64,000 nt of DNA from Anniella stebbinsi (GCA_029215795.1 JARDYH010000003.1:170388382-170452381), one strand, 5' to 3'; counted from the first letter of the stretch, positions 9,720-21,079 are shown. Numbers and translations are program-made. Notes: generated from the sequence alone by a model not told the origin.

Positions 9720-11195
9720 TAGGGACTAGTGGGATGGGATTCATAGGTATGTGCTGAGTGTAATGACCTCCTCCCTTTCAGGGAGGAAGATCATTCCCTT
9801 GAAACCAAGGCTGCTGGTCTGCAGAAGCTGATAGAGACAGAGAGTTTAGTGGATGAGACCTTTGGGGACCCAGTAGCAGTGCCCCAATCCATGGGCTCCT
9901 CTGCTCCTCTGCTGTCATGGGGAATGGGGGGTCTTAGAGAAGGAGGGCATCATTTTGAGAAAGAAAGAAATGATCCTTTACAGGGGACCTATTCCTGGGA
10001 AATAAACAAATATATTTTCACACCAGGAATGTGCTTCTGGGGGGTGGGGGGCTTGTGGTGGTGGTGGGGATTGATCATTAGACATATAGACAGCTGCATT
10101 TGTGATTGATATGTAGGTGGCATGGTAAATTGCCTGTCTGCTGGGAAGGTTGCAGATATCAAGTGCCATCTAGTCAGCTTTGTAGATAGTGCTGAATGGG
10201 AATCAGTAGTCCTGATCCACTTCGCTACTAATGACATGGGGAAATGTCGAGGTGAGATCCTGAAAGCTAGTTTTAGGTTGCTAGACAGGAGGTTGAAATC
10301 CAGGACCACCAAAGTGGCTTTCTCTGAAATGCTACCTGTTCCACATGCAGGGCCAGCTAGACAGGAAAGGCTAAGGGGTTTCAAAGAGGACGGTTTCAGA
10401 TTTGTTAGGCACTTGGGAACATTTTGGGACAAACCAGGCAAAAAATCCCAACTTAAGTATACACTGATGCAATCTGAGCTAGCAGTGACTGACCAAGAAA
10501 GAGCTCTTGGATTGTGGTGGACAGTTCAATGAAAATGTGGACCCAGTATGTAGCTGCTACAAAAAAGGCAAATTCCATGCTTGGAATAATTAGGAAATAA
10601 ATCAGAAACAAACAAACTAACTAACTAACTAACCTTTCAATATCCTACTGCCCTTATACAAATCTATGGTGGGATCACACTTAGAATATTGTGCATAGTT
10701 CTGGTCACTGAACCTTAAAAAAAGGACATTGTAGACTTGGAAAAAGTGCAGAAAAGAGCCACTAAAATGTTGGACTTTCTGGAGCAACTCCCCTGTGTGG
10801 AAAGGTTATATCTGGGATTGCTTAGCTTAGTAAAAAGGTGAGTGAATAATAAATACATCTTCACACAGTGCATAGTTGAACTATGGAACTCACTTCCACA
10901 AGATGTATTGAAGGCCACTAATTTCAATGGCTTTAAAAGGGGGTTGGACAAATCTATGGTGGTTAAGGCTATCAGTGGCTACTGGTTCTGAGGACTATAT
11001 GCTATCTCCAGTTTCAGAGGCAGTATCCCTCTATATACCAGTTACTAGGGACCACAAGAAAGAGAATGCTCTTGTACTCATATCCAACTACTGGGTTTTC
11101 TGTGGGCAGCTGATTGGCCACTGTGTCAACAGAATGCTGGACTAGAAAGACCTGTGGTCTAATCCAGCATGGCTCATATTATGTTCTTATCTGTC
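9720..11195 (+). mobile_element. decayed CR1/L3-type LINE: ORF1 remnant joined to 3' tail
   Basis: Starts with a coding remnant and ends in the LINE 3' tail: GGAACTCACTTCCACAAGATG, GGCTTTAAAAGGGGGTTGG, GGCTATCAGTGGCTACTGG, GGCCACTGTGTCAACAGAATG and finally ATGTTCTTAT. The long endonuclease/reverse-transcriptase region expected between ORF1 and the tail is missing, so it is an internally deleted, dead copy. A short ACTA/CTAA run sits at about 10613-10637. Confidence 0.8.
10122..10532 (+). pseudogene. LINE ORF1 esterase-like remnant
   Basis: A 136-codon open frame contains VVLIHFATNDMGKCRGEILK, then RRLKSRTTKVAFSEMLPVP and ARQERLRGF. This matches the SGNH-esterase-like part of CR1/L3 LINE ORF1, in which an IHxGTND-type block carries a catalytic-region motif; here Gly is replaced by Ala (FATND). 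No upstream part of the domain with the GDS motif is seen. Not a host gene. Confidence 0.7.
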
Positions 11196-11655
11196 CCTAA
11201 ATTCCTTTTTGGTTTACTCTGATTGAACATGAAATATTGTATATTATAAGGCAGGACTGTGCAACTTTGGGTGGGGGGAGAGTTTTCTCTACAGAAGTAC
11301 TTGCCACCTTTCTTATGCACACCTCAAAGGGATCTGGGTTTGGGGATGTATTAGTGTGGGCCAGAGAGAGAAGTGTGGCAAAGAAGAGCTTGCTAGCAGC
11401 TCGGAGTAGCTGGAATCAGATTTGCTAATGCTCATGAGAAATCAAGAAAAAATACATTTGTGGTGCTTTTGGTGACCAGCAGGGATGCACATGCTCACCT
11501 ATCAGTTAATATGTTAGACATCATTATTGATAAGTAATTGACATGTAATCTCTGCCCACCTTCCTGTCCCATTTTTTGAACTTAAAAACAAGAACAACTA
11601 ACCTAAACATCAAAGAAACATTTCAATTTCCCTTTGTATGCATATTCCCCTCACC
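11196..11655. other. intergenic, nothing recognised
   Basis: No repeat family or coding signal that I can name. Confidence 0.4.
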
Positions 11656-11659
11656 CCAC

Positions 11660-11850
11660 ACAAAGACCTCAAGGCAGCACTCATGGGCCTCCCGTATTTT
11701 ATCCTCACAACAACCTTGTGAAGTAGGTCAAACTGATTGATAGTACCTGGCCCAAAGACACCCAGTGAACTTCATCGCTGAGTGGAGATTTGAATGAGCC
11801 CCCCACCCCCCTGACCTAGTCTAATCACTCTACTAGCTAATTACATTGAC
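11660..11850 (-). repeat. tRNA-derived SINE, reverse orientation
   Basis: TTTTATCCTCACAACAACCTTGTGA, CTGGCCCAAAGACACCCAGTG, TGAGTGGAGATTTGAAT: reverse of the SINE at 3050-3245, with the B-box at the right end. Confidence 0.75.
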
Positions 11851-13355
11851 TTCCTTGCTGTGCAATCCCCACCCCCCACCCCAGGACCTGGAGCATATGT
11901 CAAGTGCCATTTCTTTTACAAGGTAGATACTCAAAGCTAGCCCCCTCTGGTTTCCATTGGCACTGTCTTATCATTTCAAGATTATTGGTTTTGCTTTGTT
12001 TTTATCTTCTAATTTTCTTGCTCACTATGTTCTTCCTCATTGTGCAAAGCTGTATTCTAGTCTGAACACCAAGGACAACAAAAGTGTTGTGAACATGACT
12101 ATTATCATGGCAAAGATACTCCACCACTCCATTCCATTCTGTGAAGACAAGATACCATACTTTTCCATACTTGACACAAGTATATGTCTCATCCATGTCA
12201 AACTTTCTAGTTTGTAGCTCTATTGCTTGTTAATAAAAAGTGTTTGTCTCTAAAACAGGGCAGGGGCAACAAAGGAAAGGATTGTTGCTGTTGTTGCAAA
12301 AGTGTGTTTGACAGAGGAAGCAGAAACATTATATAGTTCAGGGAGGGGGGCAGGGAGAAAGAGGGATGTTTGGAAGGACTGAAGGTGTTTGGTGTGGATC
12401 TGATTGAATACAGGGCCATTTCACATATTTCACACATATTTGGGCTTGCCACTGAATTACCTTGCACTGAATAGTGGACTTCAATAGCTGCAAGTGGACC
12501 TATAGGATGCACTTGTTTTCAGATACCCATGTTTTGCTTCCACATGTTTATGTGTGCAATAAAAAAGGTGTACTCCTAAAAAGACCAAGGGTAATTGACT
12601 CAAGGACAAGCAGCCAGCCTTGCTATAGAACCCTCGATATTTACATGATTCCGATTCTCTTATTGCAGCAGGAGGAAGTTGATCAGCTTCTGGCCCAAGG
12701 AGCACGTGTGCACCATCCTGGCCCCTTCTGGCCCCTTCTGGCAGCATGCTTGGTTCAATGGCCATGCAGCTATTATCTCTCCACCAACAGCTGCACTAGA
12801 TCCCTCTCCAAGATGGCTAAAAACCCAAAGACTGGAAGCAAATGCTCCAGAAAGCAGAGTTCACTGAAGAAGCATTTTGACACAGAATTTACTGGCATGC
12901 CATGGAAACTGGCTGCCACCAAACCCTGACCTCTTTCCTGACAGTCATTCCACCCACAAGCATGCAGAAGACAAAATCTCAGGGCTTGGGGGTGAACCCT
13001 GTGGGGAGACTGCATGGTCTTTGGGGGCTTGAACCAAAAGAATTTACACGACCTTTGTGATCAGTGACAAGGATGACAACAACTGCCATGATGAATGAAC
13101 GATGAAGACATCGACAATGGGCAGACACAGCCTGGACAAACACGAGGAGGAGGAGGACTCTGTAGCTAGAAAATGTTACATCGAATTCAGAGGATACTGA
13201 GCACAAAAAAAAGTGAACCAAAAACTTGCCACAAGATCCACTCCTCTCATTAAATGCATTTTTTTAAAGTTACATAGAGGTGCAGGGATACATTTGTGTA
13301 TTTCAGCAAACAGTAAAGCAAGCATCATCAGAGTGCTGTCATGGCTGAGAAGTTA
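11851..13355. other. unique DNA of unknown content
   Basis: No recognised repeat. At about 12660-13250 the sequence is GC-richer than its surroundings and holds overlapping short open frames, which I could not match to any protein family. They have stops in every frame and no splice pattern I would trust. Confidence 0.35.
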
Positions 13356-13359
13356 TGAG

Positions 13360-13418
13360 GCTGTATCCAATTTTACTCCTACTTAGAGGAGACCTATTGA
13401 AACGAATTGGACTTGTTA
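13360..13418. repeat. GATACAACCC-family palindromic repeat
   Basis: GGCTGTATCCAATTTTACTC then GAGACCTATTGAAACGAAT; same family as 7296 and 47040. Confidence 0.55.
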
Positions 13419-14475
13419 GATAACTCTGGACATAACTGACAGAACTGAACTTGAAAACCCCCTGTAGATGGAACTACAAATAAATGTTTGCTACAGAAAT
13501 ACATCAACCTGTTCAACTTCCTCTTGACTCAATCTGTGTTGCTATTCCTTCCATTTATCCATTGTTTTCTACAGTTAAAGGTGGGCTGTTTGGGGGAGGG
13601 CATATATTGTTTTTAGTAGAAATGCAATGCATAGTCTACGTTTCATCATGGCCTATTTTGTAGTTACTCACTGCATCTTGTATTCTTAAAGTTGCATAAA
13701 CAGTTCACAGTTCTTTCAAATGCAATGTTTAACTCAAAAGCCCATGCCTTGTAACAGTACAAAGAGATGCAGTTGATGTGAAAGAGGTTAAGATGGTGCC
13801 AAAATGTGAATACTGATACTGAATGGTATATAATGATATATTGTGAATCCATTGTGGAATTCACATGGCTGCTAGAATCCTTGGAACAGGTTTCAAAAGT
13901 ACTGTGACAATAATACAGAGCATGAGCGTTTTATGTCCCATTGATCCCAGTGAGGGGGTGTAAAGCTTTCATATTGAAAAGAATGGAAAAGTGCCTATTA
14001 TTTGATGGATCCTGCCCATTTTTGTGTGACTTGTTTTGGGGGGGGGCATCAAATCTTTCCTGCCTTCCTCCTTCTAAGGAAGGTGAAAAAAAAAGAATTA
14101 CTATGTGCTACTTTGGTACTTTATTTTCCACATGAATTTGTGGATGTTGCTATACTTACAAAGTAAGAAGGCTGTAAAGTATGCTATTTTGTACTGACTT
14201 CAATTCACTTTTCTCCATATTTTTTATCACATAAAACTTCTGCTTTGGCTTTTGGAGGAGAGAGAGGGAGAGAAGAAAAAATAATTAGGATACAATCCAG
14301 CCAGTGCTAAGCACATTTAAGTCCCACGGTTTTCTACAGGAGAGCTAAGCACATGCTTAATGTCTGTTTCACAGTAATCAGTGGCAGGAGGGTACATGGT
14401 AAGGATACAAATAAATATATTGTAAAGCACTTTTTGCAAAGGAACAAAAGCAACATAAAACAGTAAGAGCAGCCC
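13419..14475. other. intergenic, nothing recognised
   Basis: AT-rich, a G-run at about 14036-14047; no gene or named repeat visible. Confidence 0.4.
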
Positions 14476-14479
14476 AACT

Positions 14480-14950
14480 TGATCAGAAGAGAGACTCATC
14501 TAATTCAGTACCCCCTTTGCAGCAGTGGAAAGCCAGATACTTCCAGGAATCTTATAAGCTGGGCGTGAATGAAACAGTCTTCCCCAGCAACTGGTATTTA
14601 GAGGTATATTGCTTCTGAATGTGGAAGTTTCACTTAGCTATCACAGGCAATGTGTCTAATGCTCTGCTGTGGCAGTGAATTATGCACTGTGTATAGAAGA
14701 AGTTCTTTCCTCTGTCTCTCCTATATCAACTGTCCACCAGTTCTATCCCAGTATTAGAAAGGAAGGAGAAATATTTTCCCACACTGTTTCCATATTCACT
14801 GTCTTTTCTAGCAGTGCAGCAGAGGAGTAATTTTACACCAGACTTAATACTCTTAGCATGGGGTGTCCCCTTTAGATGGCCATTTATATTACTTCCATTG
14901 TGAAGCATGCAACTAATATTTCTCTCCTGCCACCCCACTACCCACTTCAG
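14480..14950 (-). mobile_element. CR1/L3-type LINE 3' tail, reverse orientation
   Basis: CCCAGCAACTGGTATTTAGA, GGTATATTGCTTCTGAATGTGG and CTATCACAGGCAATG are the reverse of the LINE tail seen at 9720-11195; further left-to-right blocks (CTATCCCAGTATTAGAAAGG, TTCTAGCAGTGCAGCAGAGG) continue to about 14950. Confidence 0.65.
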
Positions 14951-15284
14951 CTACTTCTCTGTGCTTTAAAACTGCTTCAACTTTCCTGATATGTTAGAAC
15001 AACAACAAAACTATTTCGCAACCCTGATTTGATTTATTAAAAATAATAATACTCTGAGCATGTGCAGTTTTGCATTTTCAGCTGCCTTAAATTATAGCAC
15101 CCTCCTTACTACAGGAATAATGTGGAGCTTGCTTCTCCACCTGCTACTCCCTGTGTGGTCATTTACTCCCTCCCCACAAGGTGTGGGGCCCTGAACCTTA
15201 GCCCCAAGGCCCAGCTCTAGCTGCACCACGGCTCTCTGTTCATAATTTAATCAATATCCTTATCAATATTAATATTGATACTGA
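14951..15284. other. intergenic, nothing recognised
   Basis: No gene or named repeat visible. Confidence 0.4.
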
Positions 15285-15440
15285 ACATTTCTATAGAGCA
15301 CTATCTAGTCATACTCTTTGCAACAGCCCTGTAAGGAAGTCATTATTATTATCTCCCATACTGCAGATAGGAGGACTGAGGCTGAGTGAGAGTGGCTTAC
15401 CTAAGGCTACCTAGTGAGATCCCAAGCTGGGCTTCCATTT
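15285..15440 (-). repeat. MIR/CORE-SINE-like fragment, reverse orientation
   Basis: CAACAGCCCTGTAAGGAAGT, ATTATTATCTCCCATACTGC, ACTGAGGCTGAGTGAGAG and GGCTACCTAGTGAGATC follow the order of a reversed MIR core. Confidence 0.65.
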
Positions 15441-15639
15441 TCACAGCTCAGGGTTCAGGCCTTCCGGTCCTGTCCAAGTCCCCTTTCAGGTGAGAGATAA
15501 CTGGGGAGATTCCTCAAGGAGGAGGAGGGGTCCTTCTGAAATCCAAGGCCGCTTCTGAGATAGATGGGGAACCTCAGCAGGCTGGGTCAGGCTGTCAGCC
15601 ACACGTTCTTTTCCCATGTTCAAAGGCTGGATTTGGGAG

Positions 15640-15940
15640 ACGTTCTTGGGGACCTGCATTCCAGTGGTGGGCAGGGCTGGGGGCATAAAGGGTAAGGTTA
15701 AAAAAAAGAAGTACCACCACATTGTAGCTTAAAGCTCTTCCTGGCAGTAACTAAGCCTTAGGAGAGACATTTCAACCTTTAAGAAGAGGAAACAACTGCA
15801 CAGAAAACAACTAATGATAGGTGGTTGGGGAGAAAGGGACCAGGGCAAATGGGCATGGCCATCTGGGGAACTCCAGATTTGTCCTCTGGGCCTGAGGTTC
15901 CTCACCCCTGCACTACACCAAGGATGGGCAGACTTCAAAC
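15640..15940. repeat. unnamed ~290-bp dispersed repeat, copy 1
   Basis: CTGCATTCCAGTGGTGGGCAG, CTAAGCCTTAGGAGAGACATTTCAACCTTT and GGGCCTGAGGTTCCTCACCC share order and wording with 58720-59005, and partly 57550-57850. Family not recognised. Confidence 0.6.
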
Positions 15941-16534
15941 ATGCAGGATGTACTTGGCATTCTTTTAACTAGAGCCCCCACAGCCACCAACTGGAGCCTA
16001 GTGCAAAAGACTTGAGCATGGCATTAAAGGATTCAGAACTGGGGAAAATGTTTTGAGGATCAGAACTGAATAGAGTTCACCATTCTGCCCCGCCAAAAAA
16101 CCAGTCCTGAGCTTTTTTCATTTCAGCAGTATAATTTAGAGAGCATGATTTGCTTAAATGACTGGAAGTTAGAAACCCTTGCCCCATCTATTGCAAATCC
16201 CCTAGACCTCCACCATTAGATCCAGACCTATCTTCTGCTCACCTCTGGACTACACTGCATTGACTCCCATTATTGTAATACTAATAATAGCAATTAAGCA
16301 GTATTAGCCTAATAATCAACAACAATGTTATTTCTACATTGAAGAGACAATAATTGTGGCTGTTTCCAGGCAGGATCTAGATGGAATTATTTGGGCCACC
16401 ATTCCATCAGGGTCTAACTGGGTCACTTAAAAAAAAAAGGCCTCCCCACCGCCCCCAATTCTTCTTAGAACCTGTCACGACCATTTGCTGGTCTTGCAAG
16501 TCCCACAGTCTAGAGAGGCAGTGGGAGGGGGGAG

Positions 16535-16569
16535 AGGGAGAAGGAGGGAGAGAGAGAGAGAGAGAGAGA
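16535..16569. repeat. (GA)n-rich microsatellite
   Basis: GAGAGA run with GGGA interruptions. The 15941-16534 stretch has no recognised content. Confidence 0.9.
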
Positions 16570-16619
16570 CATTAACCTTCTTCTTTGGCAGGGTCTGTCT
16601 CTTTTATGTGCTCAGCTTC

Positions 16620-17560
16620 TCCGGGCCAGCTTTGTAAATCTCCTCTCAAGGAGGCTCGTCCAGGCGGGTGGAAGGCCGAGCACAATGAGACCTGAGAATT
16701 TCTGTCACTCTCCGCATATGGTCCGAAGTGCTTTAATCCCAATTAGGGGCGGCTGACACACGGTCCTATTCATCCCCCTCGGCTCTTGAATACATTTGCC
16801 TAGAAATGAACTTCGCCCATAGAGGGGCCGCTAAATGTGCCCAACAGCAAGGAAAATCGAATTGAGGCCGGGGCTCATTGGAAGGCGAGGGCCCGGAGAA
16901 AAGGTATGAATTTATAAGGTACACCGAAACATTGCCATTCAGCCCCAAGTCGGGTGACTTTTCTTTGCACCCTGTCAACCGAAAGAGCCGGGAGATAAGT
17001 GGGCCAAGCCGAGGAGAGAGGGAGGGAGGGAGAGAGGAGGGGAAGAAAGAAGAAGGGGGAGGGAAAAAAAGAGGACTCCTTTCGACAGACTTTGAATACG
17101 TTATGCGGCAAGTGGCCCCCTCCCTTTTGAAAGGGGCCGATTGTGTGCAGCGCCGCCGCCGCCGCCGCCCAATGTCTTTCCCTCTGCGCTTCTGCATTGC
17201 AGCGTTGCGGCGCGTTCTGAGCGCATCCACCCCCCCCCCCCGGAGCCCTCCGGGCAGGGGAGGGATCTTTGCTTCAAGGAGGAATTTTCCAGCGGGCCCC
17301 CGAAGTGCGTCGACTGGGAAAGGCGATCTCGGAGCAAGCGGGCGAGGCAGCCTAAGCCGGGATCGTGTCATCTGCCGGGGTTCCCATAGAAGCCTAATTA
17401 CTATTCAAAAGCTGCTCCAATATCCCACCCGCATCTCGTCTGCCCCGCACAGCTGGTCGAGGGCCGCGGAGATCCGCCTTGCCCAGCCACCAAACGAACC
17501 CGAGCGCCGCGCGGCCCTTGCCTCTCTGAAGCCAGCAGCAGCGGAGCACTCGCGCCTAGA
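16620..17560. promoter_or_regulatory. CpG-rich unique block about 10 kb upstream of PRDM13, candidate enhancer
   Basis: No repeat family. Contains an E-box CATATG (16715-16720), a K50-homeodomain site TAATCC (16734-16739) abutting CAATTAG (16740-16746), several ATTCAT/AATTT cores, and frequent CpGs up to a (GCC)n stretch at about 17152-17169. Long frames on both strands are by-products of GC richness and a purine-rich tract. The motif mix would suit an OTX/CRX- and bHLH-driven neural enhancer; this is inference from motifs and location. Confidence 0.45.
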
Positions 17561-17567
17561 AGGAGAA

Positions 17568-17768
17568 GAATAAAACGAATAATGATAACACCGACTAATT
17601 GGCAATAATAACCAAAAATTATTAGTATTAATAATATGCAACAATACTTAAGGATGATGATTAATGATTATTATAAGTGCTGATTGATATTTCGTATGAA
17701 TTATTATTAATAATAGTAATACTAATACTAATTAATAACCAACAACAATTATCAATAATAACCCGACT
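17568..17768. promoter_or_regulatory. tract dense in TAAT/ATTA cores
   Basis: About 200 bp of AT-rich DNA in which TAAT or ATTA recurs every few bases but not as a simple tandem repeat. It directly follows the CpG-rich block. Could be a degenerate AAT microsatellite or a homeodomain platform. Confidence 0.35.
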
Positions 17769-17957
17769 CTTAGAGAAACACAAACAAAACGGAGCCAGAA
17801 TTCCTTGGAGCCAGACTTTAAGGCCCGCCTGGACTCCTTTGCAGGGCCATGGCTCACTTGCTGGGACATGGAGAGGAGGAACAGACAGTCTGGTTGAACG
17901 TGTGCCCGATCAATTCAGAACTGAAGGGAGTTTCCAGGGTTTCGGCCAGGGGTAGGT

Positions 17958-18075
17958 GACGGGGCCCTCGAGATGTTTTTGTATTCCAACACCCACCAGC
18001 CCCAGACAATGGTCAGGGATGATGGGAGTTGGAGTTGGAGTTCAAGCACATCTGAGGGGATATTGGTCGCCCACC
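17958..18075. repeat. CTCCAGATG-family palindromic repeat
   Basis: CTCGAGATGTTTTTGTATTC faces GAGTTCAAGCACATCTGAG, with GATGATGGGAGTTGG between. Confidence 0.7.
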
Positions 18076-19095
18076 GCTAGGTTGACAGAGACTCTTTGGA
18101 ATGGCAGCACTCAGATAGCGCTCAGGAGAATAAATAAAAGTGGTCCTGAGCATATGTAGAGAGAACCTGGATCTTGGCCACAGTCAACCACAGTTCTTCT
18201 CTCTATCTCTGGGGTCAGGTAAAGGGTGAGCTGTCTTAGGCATGCCTCTTTTAAAGCTACTAACCACTGTTGTGAGCACACCTAAAGCGAAGGCCTCTAA
18301 CCAAAATACCCCCCCCCCCCAATGGATAATATAGATGGTAGTGCCACTGGGCATGTACTGAGCTCCTTCCTCTTTACCAGTGAAAACTGCCGCAGGCCTC
18401 TGAGATGAGAATTTGGGTTTCAAAACCAGCACATTTCATTTTAGACCTTCACAACTGAAGCTCGACAAAAGCAGAAGAAACAGCTATTAAAGATTATACA
18501 GTTAGTTTTTAAAAGGTCCCGCAGGAAGCAAGTAACAGGGTAAAACTTTATTTTCACCTCACCTCTATTTTAGAATATAATTAAGATCGGAGTCCTTAGT
18601 GATGTTTTGCCAAGAGTCAAGTGCCAGTAGTCCAAAGCAGACTACATGATTGCTATCCGGGGATATATTTCTGTTTAAAGCAATATGTGCATGGGATTTT
18701 TTTTTAATGCAATATATATTTTCTGCAGCCATGAAGAATAGCAACTTTTTTCTTTTAAATAAAATCAGAAATTGACATTGAGTGGATTTTATCCTGGAAG
18801 AATTAAGCAGGACTGGATCTGTGGGGAAAGGTCCGAGCTGAGAGGGAAGATATACAATCCTTCCAGTTTGTCGCAATGGAAATGGGAATAATGAATTCAT
18901 GAAAGGTACTCTGGTAAAAAGTGTTTGAGTTTCGAAGCTGTCTTAACCAGGGCTGACCTGTTCATTGACTCTGATTAGATGCCATGTGGAATGCTCTCTC
19001 TAGCCTACATGACTTATCTGCAAAGGCCAAAACAATCCGATTCATTTCACTTTAGGAGAGGAGACTGAAGCTGTTGGAGATGAAAGGAAGAAGCT
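18076..19095. other. intergenic, nothing recognised
   Basis: C-run at about 18309-18321; otherwise no gene or named repeat visible. Confidence 0.4.
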
Positions 19096-19225
19096 CTAAA
19101 TGCACAATCCTATGCACGTTTAGATAGAAAAAAGTCTGACAACTCTCACCATCCCCCTTGCTGGCTGGAGGATGCTACGAGTTGTAGGACTGTCCCCCCA
19201 CCCCCAAAGATGCATAGGATTTTGC
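19096..19225. repeat. palindromic repeat, TTTAGACA-arm family
   Basis: CACAATCCTATGCACGTTTA at left and GATGCATAGGATTTTG at right, with GAGTTGTAGGACTG inside. Confidence 0.65.
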
Positions 19226-19410
19226 CCCTGTCCACTTTCAGAAATTGAACATTTTATTGGGGGGAGGGTGCTGTCATTCTGTCTGAAATACGCCCTTTTT
19301 CTCTTTTTCTTTTTTGAACCCCGTCCACCCAAACAGAAATGAAGTTTTGGTTAAGGGAGAAAATTGCCTGATCCGTTTGCACTGGGAATATCTGGAATGA
19401 ACTTGCAGCA

Positions 19411-19458
19411 TTTCTTTCTTTCTTTCTTTCTTTCTTTTTCTTTCTTTCTTTCTTTCTT
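19411..19458. repeat. (TTTC)n microsatellite
   Basis: About 12 TTTC units with one interruption; a C-run follows at about 19499-19512. Confidence 0.95.
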
Positions 19459-19549
19459 AGTCCCCCTTTTTTTGTTGAAGCATTCACTGTGTTTCTCGCC
19501 CCCCCCCCCCCACATAATGGAGTTGGCCCTGTATACAGGCATTCATGCT

Positions 19550-20060
19550 GGTTTGAATGTAATGTTGAACCTTCTCAGTGCCGGAGCAGTTTGATGGTTT
19601 GAATAGAACTCCCTGGTGGGACATTGCTAAGCGCTACGGTGCCTCTTTGGACGCCTGTTGTTTCTGAACATTCATGCCTCATTATGGGGCAACCTGTTCA
19701 AGCCAAAAGAGAGCCAGCTCCGAAGCCAAGGCCTTCCCTCGGGGGCGTTGGCAGTTCAGCCTTGGAGAGGGAGAGAGGGAGGAAAAGCTGGCTAGGGAAA
19801 AGGGGAGAAAAGGAAAACCCCATCTCTTTTGGTCGCTGGGCAAAAGTGATTTCGCCCCTTTTAACTGGTCTTTCCAGCGGCTCAGTTAAAATGTCTCAAA
19901 AGGGACTAGTGGAATGTTTTGAGTCCCAACATTGTCTCGGAATAAAGCTCGAAGCATGTAATTAATGTGTCCTTTTAATAAGGGACAATAAAGCCGTTCA
20001 AGCTATTTAATTGCATTTAATTTTCCATCCCATTTGCTCCCAAGATCCCTTTTACCTTTT
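19550..20060. promoter_or_regulatory. repeat-free block with homeodomain/POU-like motifs, candidate enhancer
   Basis: Core at about 19870-20050. TAATTAAT at 19959-19966, TTTTAATAAGG, and the octamer-like TTAATTGCATTTAATT at 20007-20022, with non-decayed sequence around. About 7 kb upstream of the PRDM13 start. Confidence 0.42.
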
Positions 20061-20310
20061 TTTTTTTTTTTAATGAACACCCAGCCTTTCATGGCGTGGC
20101 TTGCTCCAATGGGCACATTAGATCGATTTCAGCCTGCCTTTTTGAGGAAAGGTAGGACGGTGAGGCGGGATTAGGGGGTGGGGTGGAGAAACCGAAATCA
20201 AAGCAAACGTGGTTCCTTGCCTCTTTTTTTCCCTTTTTCTTTTAATAAGTGGGGGGGAACATTTATTGCAACTGAAATAAGCTTTCAGGCAGGGAACTGA
20301 GCAACAGGAA

Positions 20311-20339
20311 TGTAAATAATAGTAATAATAATAATAATG

Positions 20340-20374
<35 letters not shown>
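20311..20374. repeat. (AAT)n microsatellite
   Basis: About 20 units with a few G interruptions. Confidence 0.92.
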
Positions 20375-20375
<1 letters not shown>

Positions 20376-20379
20376 TCCG

Positions 20380-20900
20380 ATCAAACCGAGGGGACTAGTG
20401 TCGGTGTGCTTTGCAGCGTCTCGGCTGTAGTCTTTATCCTTTTCAAGGGACGGGAACCAGGCACAGTTGGGAATAGATATTAATAAGTTCCCCTCGCCGT
20501 CGGCCATCCAGGGGCTGCTTTGGAGAAGGTGGTTCGCGTGGCGTTCACGCTCTTTGACTTTAGCCGGCGCTAGAGCAAAGGTGCAGGAGGGTGGCTGGAT
20601 TCCCCCGTTTTTCATTTCGGCCATCGATCAGTACCCTTGCGGCGAGTGGGGGGTATATTTCATCCTGGTTTCATCCGAAAGCCGGCAGGCCAGAGGTTAG
20701 ACGGACTTGTTCTTGGCCTGAATTTATTGCCCTCCGCCTTTTTGTGGAGCTCTTTGCCTCCCATTCAGCATGCGGATCACAGGGGTCATCTTTAGTGAGC
20801 CTCCCCGGCCCTTCGACCTGAAACCCCCGCTGCAAGGGAAAAGGAGTAATTTGGGAATAAACTCAAATTAGCCCTATCTGAGATGGTGCCGATCCAGTTC
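20380..20900. other. unique CpG-containing block
   Basis: No repeat family recognised; CpGs are scattered through it. No reading frame resembles a known protein. May continue the regulatory region at 19.55-20.06 kb. A GTG run follows at about 20924-20941. Confidence 0.35.
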
Positions 20901-21079
20901 CACCTGACCCAGGAGAGAAAGAAAGTGGTGGTGGTGGTGGGTTTGGTCTTGGGTCAGTACAAAAAAAGAAAAAGAAAAAAGGGCTGATTTCACGTTTGTT
21001 GTTACAGCTATCTGGTATCCCGTCTTTTCCTTTTGCTTTTCCCCTGTCTGGAATGGTAATGTCTGGTTGAGCTTTAAAA

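Noticed and set aside
16766..17573. Overlapping long frames on both strands (201 and 231 codons)
   Set aside because: Produced by CpG-rich and purine-rich sequence lacking stops; no domains, repeats of Arg/Gly/Pro/Ser, no splice logic.
20118..20624. Minus-strand frame of 168 codons with a poly-Tyr stretch
   Set aside because: The Tyr run is the translated AAT microsatellite; nothing else resembles a protein.
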